Positions 8,669-16,792 are shown, counted from the stretch's first letter. The stretch is 64,000 nucleotides of DNA from CAYMJA01 sp964391095 (GCA_964391095.1 CAYMJA010000003.1:1-64000), one strand, 5' to 3'. Made by a program: numbers and translations. The notes: a model not told the origin generated them from the letters alone.

Positions 8669-9598
8669 TTAAATCAAAAAGTCAGGTTCTACTTTCTTGC
8701 TTTTAGGCAATAACCAAGGCGTTGTAAATCCTAAAAAATAAACTAATTTAACAGCATTTTTTGATAAAATAATTTTAGGCAGAAAATATTTTTTCATTGA
8801 TTTTTGGTACGATAAAAAATCAGGAAAAGCATTTAAAAGAATTTCAGCTGCTGTTAATCCCCAAATCACTCCCCCACCCGACCAAGGTTTAGTTAGTCCA
8901 GCAGCATCCCCGCAAAGAGTAACTAAAGGATTTGCTGGAACTATAAAGCCCTGGGGAGTTAGTTTTGACTTTTTTTCTTTTAAAGAAATCTTGTTTTTTA
9001 GAAGAAAGTTATCAAAAAGTTTTTTTGCTTCTCGGGGTTTTGTAACTATGCCATACTCTACTTCATCTCCCCGAGGAATCTTCCAGATAAATCCCCCTTC
9101 TCGGCAGGGCCAAGTTTCCACAAAATCTGAGGAAGATTTTTCTCTAATAAATCCCTGAATTCCCAAGCGAAAAAAGGGATCTGGAAGACCTAAATTTCTC
9201 CTCAGAAAAGAGGCAGGCCCATCACAGCCGATTATTCTATCAAACCCTTCAGGCAGAAAAGAGACATTGTGATTTAAAATAATTTTAGCTCCGGCTTTTT
9301 GGGCTAAATCAGCTGTCAATCTATCCAATTCAAAATGACTTGTTAGAAAAAAATCTTTAGAAAACCTTAGTTTTATAGTTTTTTGGGGAAAGTGTAAAAG
9401 AGCAAAATTTATCCTGTTTTGGATTAATTTACGGCTTTCTGGAATAAATTCTAAAATTCTCTGAGAGATAAGTCCAGAGCAAACCTCTTGACCAATTCTT
9501 TCCTTTTTCTCAAAAATAGTTACATTGTGTCCTTTTTTAGAAAGTTTCCAACCTAGGTATAATCCGGAAATACCGGCTCCAATAATAGCTATTCTCAT
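8669..9598 (-). CDS. Geranylgeranyl reductase-like FAD-dependent oxidoreductase
   Basis: A 309-residue flavoprotein of the geranylgeranyl reductase family. The Rossmann FAD motif GAGISGLYLGWKLS is at residues 7-20, the family Cys region is QEVCSGLIS, the middle has IIGCDGPASFLRR, and the second FAD motif is CGDAAGLTKPWSGGG near residue 230. Relatives saturate double bonds of prenyl chains in archaeal lipids, chlorophyll or dolichol-like carriers. Its adjacency to uppS suggests that it reduces the polyprenyl carrier; this is inference. Confidence 0.8.
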   Translation of the reverse strand: MRIAIIGAGISGLYLGWKLSKKGHNVTIFEKKERIGQEVCSGLISQRILEFIPESRKLIQNRINFALLHFPQKTIKLRFSKDFFLTSHFELDRLTADLAQKAGAKIILNHNVSFLPEGFDRIIGCDGPASFLRRNLGLPDPFFRLGIQGFIREKSSSDFVETWPCREGGFIWKIPRGDEVEYGIVTKPREAKKLFDNFLLKNKISLKEKKSKLTPQGFIVPANPLVTLCGDAAGLTKPWSGGGVIWGLTAAEILLNAFPDFLSYQKSMKKYFLPKIILSKNAVKLVYFLGFTTPWLLPKSKKVEPDFLI

Positions 9599-9644
9599 AA
9601 TTAATATTAATCACTGTTTAAAACCTCGATTTAAACATTACTAT

Positions 9645-9869
9645 TTAAACACCATCATTGGTCATTTCAAATTTAATGGGCTCTCTTTCTTGATACTTAG
9701 CTGTTATATATCCGATAGCAAAAGAAAGTAAAGAAATTAAAATAACGCCAATAACCAATATTATATCTACCTGATATCTTTTTACCCAGCTAAATAATTT
9801 CGTTGAAAGCGAAATTGCTGCTCTGCAGCATTTAACCGGGTGGACAAATTTGATAAGTTTTGCTAACAT
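9645..9869 (-). CDS. Small single-helix membrane protein
   Basis: Using ATG at 9869 gives 74 residues: a basic N-terminus, one membrane helix (about residues 36-58, DIILVIGVILISLLSFAIGYI) and a short acidic tail. A longer frame to 9971 would run through rpmA and is unlikely. It is divergent from rpmA with only seven bases between the two ATGs, and lies in the same direction as the GGR gene. The family is unknown to me; the protein-like helix supports a real gene. Confidence 0.55.
   Translation of the reverse strand: MLAKLIKFVHPVKCCRAAISLSTKLFSWVKRYQVDIILVIGVILISLLSFAIGYITAKYQEREPIKFEMTNDGV
9841..9869 (+). promoter_or_regulatory. rpmA promoter, probably giving a leaderless mRNA
   Basis: TGGACA (9841-9846), a 17-bp spacer and TAACAT (9864-9869); the ATG of rpmA begins eight bases after the -10 box, so transcription should start at or next to the start codon. 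Confidence 0.55.
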
Positions 9870-9876
9870 TATAAAT

Positions 9877-10152
9877 ATGGCTAAGACAAAATCAAGCGGG
9901 ACAACAAAATTAGGAAGAGATTCTTTGCCGAAATATCTCGGTGTTAAACTTTTTGAAGGACAAAAGGTCAAGCCGGGAATGGTAATTATTCGTCAAAGAG
10001 GAACAAAATTTTTACCGGGTAAAAACGTTAAACGGGGAAGCGATGATACTCTTTATGCAATCAAGGAAGGAGTGGTTAAATTCAAAACAACCCGGAAAAA
10101 ATGTTTTGATAAATCCCAACGAATAGCTAAAATTGTTAATGTAGAACCTTAA
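9877..10152 (+). CDS. rpmA: 50S ribosomal protein L27
   Basis: A 91-residue L27 starting MAKTKSSGTTKLGRDS, with GVKLFEGQKVKPGMVIIRQRG and FLPGKNVKRGSDDTL typical of the family. The frame is open to 9850, but ATG at 9877 gives the conserved N-terminus. L27 sits at the peptidyl transferase centre. It is alone, not beside rplU, and has no Shine-Dalgarno sequence. The usual Firmicutes-type cleaved N-terminal extension is absent. Confidence 0.95.
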   Translation: MAKTKSSGTTKLGRDSLPKYLGVKLFEGQKVKPGMVIIRQRGTKFLPGKNVKRGSDDTLYAIKEGVVKFKTTRKKCFDKSQRIAKIVNVEP

Positions 10153-10179
10153 AAGGCAAAAGAAAAATACAACTTAAAG

Positions 10180-10209
10180 ATAGGGGCTTAAAATAGGCCT
10201 CTATTTTTT
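10180..10209 (+). terminator. rpmA terminator
   Basis: ATAGGGGC pairs with GCCTCTAT (one G-U pair) over a 9-nt loop, followed by six Ts. It also closes the gap to the convergent pyrG. Confidence 0.8.
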
Positions 10210-11869
10210 ATCTTAAGCAAGCTCTAATAAATTCCTTAAAAAGAGGGTGGGGTCTTAGGGGTCTTGATTTGAACTCTGGGTGAAATTGAGAAGCCACAAA
10301 AAAGGGATGATTGTTAATTTCAATAATTTCGACTAAATCTTTTTCAGGATTAACACCTGCCATCACTAATCCATATTTCTCTAAAACCTTTCGGTAATCA
10401 TTATTTAGCTCATAACGATGACGATGACGCTCAGATATTGTTATGCTCTGGTTTCCTTCTCCTTGGTAGGCCTTGAAACTGATAGTTTTTGGCTTTATTT
10501 TACATTTATAAGCACCCAATCGCATTGTACCTCCGTATTTTTTCTCTTTTAAAAGGGCTTTTTGTTCCGGCATAACATCAATTACTGCTTTTTGGCATTT
10601 TGAAAATTCTGTTGAGCCAGCTCCTCTGATTTTACAAACATTTCTAGCAAATTCAATTACTGCTAACTGCATTCCTAAACAAAGGCCTAAAAATGGGATT
10701 TTGTTCTTCCTACAAAATTCAATTGCTTTTATTTTTCCTTCTATTCCCCTATCCCCAAACCCTCCGGGGACAATAATTCCATCAAGATTTTTCAAATCTT
10801 TCCAAAGATTTTTTCTTGCCCCGTAGGAAGCCGAAGGCTTTCTTGCAGGGTCATATTCTTCAGCAGATAACCAAAAGATTTCTGGCTTTTTTTTAAAAAA
10901 GTAAGAAGCATGTTTTATTGCTTCTATCACTGAAATATAAGAATCCATTAAAGTAAATTTACCTGTTTTAAAATATTTTCCGATTATGCCAATTTTAACT
11001 GTTTTGTTAGCGTTTTTTACTGTTTTTATCAATCGTTCCCAATCTTTTAGGTCTTTTTTCTTTCTTGGTTTCAACTCTAACTTTTTCAAAATTCTGTTGC
11101 CTAAATTTTCTTTTTCGAAATTAACAGGAATTTCATAAATTGACTCAACATCCGGAGCTGAAATAACATCCTGAGAATCTATATTGCAAAATATTGAAAT
11201 TTTTCTTTTTCTTAACTCGTCTAATGGTATTATTGAACGAGCAAGGATAATATCTGGCTGAATGCCGGCTGAATTTAAGCTTCTGGCAGCATACTGGGTC
11301 GGCTTGGTCTTCATTTCGCCAATCTTTTTAGGAACTGGCAAGTAACTAACTAAAATAAAAAGCACATCCTTCGGATGGCTAAGCTTCATCATTCTAGCTG
11401 CTTCCAAAAAAAGCATATTTTGATATTCCCCTACCGTCCCTCCGATTTCAATTAAAACAAAATCTGTTTTGGTTTTCCTAGCCACCCGCTTAATTCTTGA
11501 AATTACCTCATTAGGAATATCTGGAACAACTTCTACGCACCTACCCTTATATTCTAAATTCCTTTCCCGATTTATTACTGCCCGATAAACCCTACCAGTA
11601 GTTATATAATTATCGCTATCAAGATTCTCATCTAAAAATCTTTCGTAATTTCCTACATCCTGGTCACATTCAATTCCATCATCGGTTACAAAAACCTCTC
11701 CGTGTTCAATAGGATTCATAGTGCCAGCATCAACATTAATATAGGGGTCAATTTTAACTGCCGTTGCTTTGAATCCTTTACTTTTTAAAATTCTTCCAAT
11801 TGAAGCTACTGCCACCCCTTTGCCAATACCAGACATTACCCCACCGGCAACAAAAATATACTTCACCAT
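10208..11869 (-). CDS. pyrG: CTP synthase
   Basis: A 553-residue two-domain enzyme converting UTP to CTP with ATP and glutamine. The synthase domain starts with YIFVAGGVMSGIGKGV and has IDPYINVDAGTMNPIEHGEVF; the class I glutamine amidotransferase domain has the nucleophile Cys in PFLGLCLGMQ and the His/Glu pair in SQFHPEFKSRP. The usual ETDLDLGNYERF appears as ECDQDVGNYERF. The start codon overlaps the rplI stop (TAATG), so the two are cotranscribed. Confidence 0.96.
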   Translation of the reverse strand: MVKYIFVAGGVMSGIGKGVAVASIGRILKSKGFKATAVKIDPYINVDAGTMNPIEHGEVFVTDDGIECDQDVGNYERFLDENLDSDNYITTGRVYRAVINRERNLEYKGRCVEVVPDIPNEVISRIKRVARKTKTDFVLIEIGGTVGEYQNMLFLEAARMMKLSHPKDVLFILVSYLPVPKKIGEMKTKPTQYAARSLNSAGIQPDIILARSIIPLDELRKRKISIFCNIDSQDVISAPDVESIYEIPVNFEKENLGNRILKKLELKPRKKKDLKDWERLIKTVKNANKTVKIGIIGKYFKTGKFTLMDSYISVIEAIKHASYFFKKKPEIFWLSAEEYDPARKPSASYGARKNLWKDLKNLDGIIVPGGFGDRGIEGKIKAIEFCRKNKIPFLGLCLGMQLAVIEFARNVCKIRGAGSTEFSKCQKAVIDVMPEQKALLKEKKYGGTMRLGAYKCKIKPKTISFKAYQGEGNQSITISERHRHRYELNNDYRKVLEKYGLVMAGVNPEKDLVEIIEINNHPFFVASQFHPEFKSRPLRPHPLFKEFIRACLR

Positions 11870-12318
11870 TACTTTTTTTCCTCAATTATGATTACTCTTA
11901 TTTCAGCTTCTAAATTGTGTTCAAATTTAACCTTTATCGGAAACTCACCAAGTTCTTCAATAGGTTTCTCTAAGGTGATTTGACCTTTTTTAATTTCGAA
12001 TCCCATTTCTTTTAATTTCTCAGAAATTTTTTGTGAATTTACTTTTTCAAAGAACTGTTCCTTTTCGCCAATTTTAACCGGAATAATCACTTCTACCCCA
12101 TCAATCTCTGAAACTATTTTCTGAACCTTTTTTAATTCTTCTTCGGCTTTCTTTTTTCTAATTTCTTTCTGGGCTTCTAACCACTTTAAAGATTCCTTCG
12201 TTGCAAGCCGAACTAGTCCCTTAGGAATTAAAAAATTCCGTGCATAGCCATCTTTCACCTCCTTGATCTCATACTTTTCCCCTAAATTATCTATATCTTG
12301 GAGAAGAATAACCTTCAT
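11869..12318 (-). CDS. rplI: 50S ribosomal protein L9
   Basis: A 149-residue L9: the N-terminal RNA-binding lobe MKVILLQDIDNLGEKYEIKEV with GYARNFLIPKGLV, a long connecting helix (residues 45-75) and a C-terminal lobe. L9 is reported to be missing from some CPR lineages (Microgenomates and relatives), so its presence favours a Parcubacteria-type host. A TATAAT lies five bases before the ATG. It overlaps pyrG by one base. Confidence 0.95.
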   Translation of the reverse strand: MKVILLQDIDNLGEKYEIKEVKDGYARNFLIPKGLVRLATKESLKWLEAQKEIRKKKAEEELKKVQKIVSEIDGVEVIIPVKIGEKEQFFEKVNSQKISEKLKEMGFEIKKGQITLEKPIEELGEFPIKVKFEHNLEAEIRVIIIEEKK

Positions 12319-12331
12319 AGTTTATTATATT

Positions 12332-13561
12332 CTATCTCATCTCTTTCAATATTTCAATGGCTTTATCTAATTGGGGGTCCCTTTCTTCGTTATAATCCTC
12401 TTCTGTCATTTTTATTTCAATGTCCGGCTTTAGCCCTACATCAGTAATAAGATCACCATTAGGGGTTAACCACTTTGCTATTGTGATTTTTAAACTAGAA
12501 CCACCTCGTAATTCTTCTAATTCTTGAACAGAGCCCTTTCCGAAAGAGGTTTCCCCAATTATTTTTATACCACGATTATCACGAAGGGCGCTAGCTAAAA
12601 TCTCAGAAGCCGATGCCGACCCTTGATTGATTAGAATTACCATTGGATAATCTGAAAATTTAGCGTTACCCTTAGTCTCATAAACTTCCGGGTCTTTTTT
12701 AGAACCAAAATCCTCAACAACCACAACTTTCCCTTTTTCTAAGAACCAACCAGCGATATCTTGGGCTCTTACTAAATAACCGCCGGGATTATTTCTTAAA
12801 TCTAAAATTATTTTTTTAGCCGGGCTGTTTAAAATTTCAACTCCTACTTTTGTAAAATCAGAATTTAATTTCTCAGAAAACTGATAGATTTTTATATAAG
12901 CAATATCATCTTTCCCGCCTGCTTCGCCTGTCGAGGCGAGCAACTCCCACTTTAAAGAAGGAATTTTAATAATCACTCTTTTGATTTTAAATTCTCTTGT
13001 ATTTTCCCACTCATCTCGAAAAATGATTAAGGTTACTTCTGTTCCCTTAGGGCCTCGAATCATGCTTACTGCTTCTTCAATAGTAATATCGGTAGTCACA
13101 ACATCGTCTATTTTTATAATCTTATCACCGGCCCGCAAACCAGCCTTCTGGGCCGGTGTGCCCTCCAAAGGAGCGATAACTTGAAGTTGTCCTTTTCTTA
13201 TTCCAATTTCCATTCCAACCCCTTCAAATTTTCCACTTACATCTTCCAAAAATTTTTTAGTGTCCCCTGGGCTAAAAAATACAGTATAAGGGTCTTTTAA
13301 AGATTTTACCATTCCGGCAATTGCTCCATAAACCATTTCTTGAATATCAATATCTTCAGGGTTAACAAATTCTTCTTGAAGTTTTTTCCAGGCCTCCCAA
13401 AAAAGAGAAAAATTAACCTCTTCAGGGGGACAAACATCGCAAACCACCGAGGTCTCTCCAATCCAAAAACCAACCCCGAAAATAATTAAGAAGCCGATAA
13501 CTAAGAAAAATTTATTTTTAGCAGATAACATATTATATAAGGCCCTTAGACCATTTATCAT
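12332..13561 (-). CDS. ctpA: C-terminal processing peptidase (S41 family)
   Basis: A 409-residue envelope protease. There is an N-terminal membrane helix (residues 16-34), a PDZ domain around residues 105-190 (GVGMEIGIRKGQLQVIAPLEGTPAQKAGL) and a peptidase domain with the catalytic Ser in GSASASEILASAL and Lys in GETSFGKGSVQ. It trims or degrades secreted proteins. A small GC-rich palindrome encodes part of the surface segment STGEAGGKDD near residue 215. It lies just beyond the end of the integron-like array. Confidence 0.92.
   Translation of the reverse strand: MINGLRALYNMLSAKNKFFLVIGFLIIFGVGFWIGETSVVCDVCPPEEVNFSLFWEAWKKLQEEFVNPEDIDIQEMVYGAIAGMVKSLKDPYTVFFSPGDTKKFLEDVSGKFEGVGMEIGIRKGQLQVIAPLEGTPAQKAGLRAGDKIIKIDDVVTTDITIEEAVSMIRGPKGTEVTLIIFRDEWENTREFKIKRVIIKIPSLKWELLASTGEAGGKDDIAYIKIYQFSEKLNSDFTKVGVEILNSPAKKIILDLRNNPGGYLVRAQDIAGWFLEKGKVVVVEDFGSKKDPEVYETKGNAKFSDYPMVILINQGSASASEILASALRDNRGIKIIGETSFGKGSVQELEELRGGSSLKITIAKWLTPNGDLITDVGLKPDIEIKMTEEDYNEERDPQLDKAIEILKEMR
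12924..12939 (-). repeat. GC-rich palindrome within ctpA
   Basis: TCGCCT, a 4-nt loop and AGGCGA form a hairpin in an otherwise AT-rich gene. It codes for a glycine/alanine-rich surface segment and looks like an inserted short palindromic element. Confidence 0.45.
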
Positions 13562-13705
13562 TTATATCAAATATTAATTAACAAATCAATATAAAGACAG
13601 TGCCGGCTTTAGCCGGCGATAGTTGTTTATTGTGTCTTCTAGAAAAAGTTAGAACCTATTACCAATAAAATCCCGACGTTGTTTCCTTAGTTTTGAAAAA
13701 TTATT
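13562..13705. other. Non-coding end of the cassette array
   Basis: Nothing coding is visible. It contains a perfect GCCGGC-TTTA-GCCGGC hairpin (13601-13616) inside a weaker outer stem (AAGACA/TGTCTT). It may be remnant cassette DNA left between the last attC-like site and chromosomal ctpA. Confidence 0.35.
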
Positions 13706-13790
13706 GCGTATAAGATTTGGGATAAAAGAAGTTGATGCGTAGCATCAATTTGGACGAAACGAAGTGGAGTCTTTTATCCTCTGTTATCGG
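13706..13790 (-). repeat. attC-like site 3 (end of cassette 3)
   Basis: On the minus strand the R''-like box CCGATAAC (13790-13783) and a 3' box CTTATACGC (13714-13706) enclose stem arms GATAAAAG and CTTTTATC. The loop holds a further GATGC/GCATC hairpin. CCGATAAC is the complement of GTTATCGG at the start of cassette 3. The crossover base that should be G is C here, so this terminal site may be degenerate. Additional hairpins (GTCTCGGC/GCCGAGAC and GCCAC/GTGGC) lie between the gene and the site. Confidence 0.65.
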
Positions 13791-13872
13791 AGTCTCGGCG
13801 AAGCCGAGACCGAGCCACGAAGTGGCGAAGAGTTGCGGAGCTTTTATCCTTCTTAATTTATTTTTACTTTTA

Positions 13873-14457
13873 TTATGGTGGTGGAATACCATAGCCTAAT
13901 ATTTTCCCTTCTACGGCATCTATGACTATAATATCATAATAACTACCACCTTCATAAGTCCCCGCTACTTTCCACACGACCCAGCATGGATTTTTTGGCG
14001 TTGATTTTATTGGGAAAATACTTGATTCTGGAGATATAAAATACAAGGTAGCAGATCCTCCACCTGCTATAGACTCTGCCTGTTCTTTGGGAATTACCGA
14101 AGGTAGATGTTCAGGTAAGTCATCTCGCCAATTAATAATTTTCTTTTTAAGTTCCTTTGTATCCTTATCAAATTGATAGTTTATGTAATCTCCCTCGACA
14201 ATTGCATCATCTATCATTCGCTGATGCCAATAAACTATTGTGTTGCTGATCTCTTGTCTTTTGAACTTTTTATCGCTTTCCTCCAATTTTTTGAGCAGCT
14301 CATCCTCGCTTGTAATAACCCAATCCTTCTCTTCTTCCTCTTTTTCTTCAGTTATAGGTTCTATTATAGAACCCTTTTTGGTAGTAATAAACCAAACGCT
14401 TGCTAAAACAACGATAATTACTAAACCAATTAACCCAATTTTAATTTTCTTTTCCAT
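13873..14457 (-). CDS. Cassette 3 gene: membrane-anchored PepSY-like protein
   Basis: A 194-residue protein with an N-terminal membrane helix (residues 6-25), an acidic linker (TEEKEEEEKDW) and a C-terminal domain. The end (PCWVVWKVAGTY, YYDIIVIDAVEGKILGYGIPPP) resembles a PepSY-type domain, where a W-V-V strand is followed by a D-x-x-x-G-x-I turn. The role is unknown; PepSY domains are often linked to protease inhibition. It is the last cassette of the array. A promoter-like TTGCAA-16 bp-TAAAAT precedes it inside the cassette. Confidence 0.6.
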   Translation of the reverse strand: MEKKIKIGLIGLVIIVVLASVWFITTKKGSIIEPITEEKEEEEKDWVITSEDELLKKLEESDKKFKRQEISNTIVYWHQRMIDDAIVEGDYINYQFDKDTKELKKKIINWRDDLPEHLPSVIPKEQAESIAGGGSATLYFISPESSIFPIKSTPKNPCWVVWKVAGTYEGGSYYDIIVIDAVEGKILGYGIPPP

Positions 14458-14520
14458 TGTAATAACTTATTTTAACAAGTTGATAAATGTTTGCAAAAAT
14501 CCGTTAAAGCCCCGCAATTT

Positions 14521-14650
14521 CCGATAACGTTTAAGAGTATGCGAAGTTTTTGCGTAATGAAATGGAGCAAAAATTTGGGTGAAAGAATTTTTTATTCCTT
14601 ATCAATATTATAGATGAAAAATTCTTGAACCGCATACTCTTTGTTATATG
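14521..14650 (-). repeat. attC-like site 2 (end of cassette 2)
   Basis: On the minus strand the R''-like box CATATAAC (14650-14643), arm GAGTATGCG, a long AT-rich loop, complementary arm CGCATACTC and the R'-like box GTTATCGG (14528-14521). CATATAAC is the exact complement of GTTATATG, the beginning of cassette 2. Spacers between box and arm differ on the two sides (3 and 6 nt), giving asymmetry like that of true attC sites. Loop motifs GGTTCAAGAA and TTCTTTCACCCAAAT are shared with site 1. Confidence 0.8.
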
Positions 14651-14657
14651 ATGTAAA

Positions 14658-15761
14658 TTATTTTTTGCCCCGTTTAAATAAAAGAAAGAAAAAAACTTTT
14701 ATTCTATATTTATAGCCAACATATTTTTTTAACATTTTAACGTCTTTTTTTAATGAAACAAATTTGGTTTTTAGTTTGTTGGCATATGTTTCTAAATCTT
14801 TAATATAAATTGAAAGCTGGTTATTTCTTTGGTCTGTATAGTGAGATAGGCCTTTTAAAAAATTTTGGATATTTATTTGTTTCTCTTTATATTCTATTGG
14901 CAGTGAATCTATGTCATCCATATATCCTGGTTGGAAAAATGTCATCATTCTTTTACCATCTTCTCCGGTAATTTTTTTGTTAGTATTTTTTGTTAAGAAG
15001 TCTAAAAATTTTTTAAATTGGATCAGGGATTTTTCGTATTTTGACAATAGTTTCGTGAATGTTTTCAATTCACCTGATAAAAGTTTTTTTCTTTCTCTAT
15101 TCTTTTCTAGTATTGAATTTATCTTATTGCGAGCAAAATTAAACTGATTGTCGTTTAAATATCCATAGGTTGTAGTCTGCGTTCTGGTTGTGGTACTCAT
15201 AACACCATGCTCTACATTAGTTTTTGTAATTTTGCGCCCGTTTTGGAAAATATTTTGAAATCCTTGCATTATGGCGGTAAGGTCTGTATAAAATTCATTT
15301 TCCTTTTTAGAATGACTCAATGAGTACAGTAAAACGTGCGAAAGTTCATGTGCCATTATCATGGCGAACACAACAGGATGTTCGGTGCAATTATCACTCA
15401 TTTTGACATTTATCGGATAACCGTTTAATGCTGATGAGCCATAAAATGGCAAACTACCCGGAATTGTCACTTGTGCAGTAATACCTTCACTGCCAGATCC
15501 ATGCTGATGAACTTTCGCTAAGTGTGTGCTATGAAATTGATTGTCGTTATTTTGGGCCCTATAATCATTTGGTACATTCATGATATTAATATCAATAGGC
15601 AAACCAAGTTGGCGAGCAATCAATTTCATTGCCTCTTTGGCCTTACCACCTCTAATTAATGAAAAAATATTTTCATCCAAAACGGGTTCTTTAACTCCAA
15701 AAAATTTATTAAGCTCGTTTATTGCATTTTCAATGTATTCGTTACTTATTTCGTTTTCCAT
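14658..15761 (-). CDS. Cassette 2 gene: zincin-type metalloprotease
   Basis: A 367-residue soluble protein with the zinc-protease motif HELSH (residues 139-143) and a downstream acidic candidate third ligand in ENEFYTDLTAI. The N-terminal 80 residues are globular, and residues 200-340 are long lysine-rich helices. I do not recognise the family; the helical C-terminus and lack of signal peptide argue against M48 HtpX. The stop codon is followed within eight bases by the attC-like box, and the start is 23 bp from the preceding crossover, so the gene almost fills its cassette. Confidence 0.65.
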   Translation of the reverse strand: MENEISNEYIENAINELNKFFGVKEPVLDENIFSLIRGGKAKEAMKLIARQLGLPIDINIMNVPNDYRAQNNDNQFHSTHLAKVHQHGSGSEGITAQVTIPGSLPFYGSSALNGYPINVKMSDNCTEHPVVFAMIMAHELSHVLLYSLSHSKKENEFYTDLTAIMQGFQNIFQNGRKITKTNVEHGVMSTTTRTQTTTYGYLNDNQFNFARNKINSILEKNRERKKLLSGELKTFTKLLSKYEKSLIQFKKFLDFLTKNTNKKITGEDGKRMMTFFQPGYMDDIDSLPIEYKEKQINIQNFLKGLSHYTDQRNNQLSIYIKDLETYANKLKTKFVSLKKDVKMLKKYVGYKYRIKVFFFLLFKRGKK

Positions 15762-15783
15762 AGGGGCAAAAAATAATTTATTT

Positions 15784-15929
15784 CATATAACGTTTGCGTG
15801 TATGAGAAGTCCCGCCAAATCCGCTTTTCAATTTATTAAATCTTGGTGGGATTTGGGTGAAAGAAAAAGTGACTCCGCTGTTTATTATAAATCCACTTTT
15901 TCTTGAACCTCATACATGCTGTTATACGC
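15784..15929 (-). repeat. attC-like site 1 (end of cassette 1)
   Basis: On the minus strand the R''-like box GCGTATAAC (15929-15921) includes the stop codon of the MBL gene. It is followed by arm TGTATGAG, inner hairpin arms, complementary arm CTCATACA and the R'-like box GTTATATG (15791-15784). GCGTATAAC is the exact complement of GTTATACGC at the attI end where cassette 1 begins. The 146-bp length is just at the upper end of classical attC sites. Confidence 0.8.
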
Positions 15930-16680
15930 TGTTTTGCCCGTCCCCGATTTCAAAACTCATTAGGTCTTTTCCTACAATTAAATCACCCTTGTATCCTGCC
16001 TGATTTGCTTTTTGTCTAATCTCATTTTCATCCGTTTCTCTATATAAATGAGAGAGAACTATTTTGGGCACTTGAGTCTCAACTGCTAACTTAACTATTT
16101 CTTCATCGGTTGGGTGGCCGGCATCAATAACAGCAAAGTCGACCCCAGATAGAAACGCGATTTCTTCTTTATGAAAATTTGAATCGCCGGTGAAAGCATA
16201 TTTTTTTCCGTTAACCTCAAATTTCAAGCCACTGTTGTTTACTGGCGGAAGGTTGATAAATTCAAATTTTCGTTTACCAATTACAAAATTATCATTTCTA
16301 ATTTCATGAATATGCACATTGAAGAAATCGCGTTTTAATTCATCTGGACCGAATAAACTCATTAACCTCATGATTTGGACTTCCAATCCGATTGGACCAT
16401 AGATGTGTAAATCTTTAGACCTGGGGTCGACTTGCGACCAAGCCGATGCATGAAGCAGTGGAACTAAATCAATAATGTGATCAGGATGAAAATGAGATAA
16501 TATGATGTGCCGAATATCATCTTGTTTTACATCTAATTCTGCGAGTCGTTGAGTTGTACCGCGACCAATATCATAGACAAAAAGCAAATCTTTAAGCTCA
16601 ACTAAAATACTTGATGATGTACGATGTTTTTGCAGTTGGCAGGTACCTGTTCCTAAAAGGGTGATTTTTTGTTGTTTCAT
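15922..16680 (-). CDS. Cassette 1 gene: RNase Z-like MBL-fold hydrolase
   Basis: A 252-residue metallo-beta-lactamase-fold protein with GTGTCQLQKHRTSSSILVE at the N-terminus, the zinc motif SHFHPDHIIDL (about residues 62-72), a further metal ligand D in FTGDSNFH and H in LSHLYRE. The arrangement is that of the RNase Z/arylsulfatase AtsA branch. The stop codon TAA is part of the recombination box. A possible TATAAT lies 12 nt before the ATG, with the -35 region falling on the crossover sequence itself. Confidence 0.75.
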   Translation of the reverse strand: MKQQKITLLGTGTCQLQKHRTSSSILVELKDLLFVYDIGRGTTQRLAELDVKQDDIRHIILSHFHPDHIIDLVPLLHASAWSQVDPRSKDLHIYGPIGLEVQIMRLMSLFGPDELKRDFFNVHIHEIRNDNFVIGKRKFEFINLPPVNNSGLKFEVNGKKYAFTGDSNFHKEEIAFLSGVDFAVIDAGHPTDEEIVKLAVETQVPKIVLSHLYRETDENEIRQKANQAGYKGDLIVGKDLMSFEIGDGQNSV

Positions 16681-16714
16681 GGATTAAGTTTGATTATAGC
16701 AATAGGGCAAAATG

Positions 16715-16792
16715 GCGTATAACTCGTTTCTATACGAATTGAATGTATAATATCGACCCTTTATTGTATATTATACGAACTTAATGTATAAT
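16715..16792 (-). promoter_or_regulatory. attI-like recombination region
   Basis: The crossover box GTTATACGC (minus, 16723-16715) is opposed by CGTATAG, giving a core with inverted recombinase-box-like arms. Two 21-bp direct repeats with 19 matches lie at 16731-16751 and 16772-16792, each with TATAC/GTATA ends. Integron attI sites likewise carry a core plus two direct repeats bound by the integrase. The distal repeat overlaps the integrase promoter. Confidence 0.65.
16764..16792 (+). promoter_or_regulatory. Promoter of the cassette recombinase
   Basis: TTGTAT (16764-16769), 17 bp, TATAAT (16787-16792). The -10 box lies within the second attI-like direct repeat, so recombinase binding could repress its own gene. 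Confidence 0.6.

Noticed and set aside
9645..9971. The longer 108-residue version of the small membrane protein
   Set aside because: It would overlap the conserved start of rpmA on the opposite strand; the ATG at 9869 is more sensible.
13701..13892. A 63-residue frame on the minus strand across the last attC-like site
   Set aside because: It runs through hairpins and a recombination site and overlaps the end of the cassette 3 gene; it is a by-product of the palindromes.
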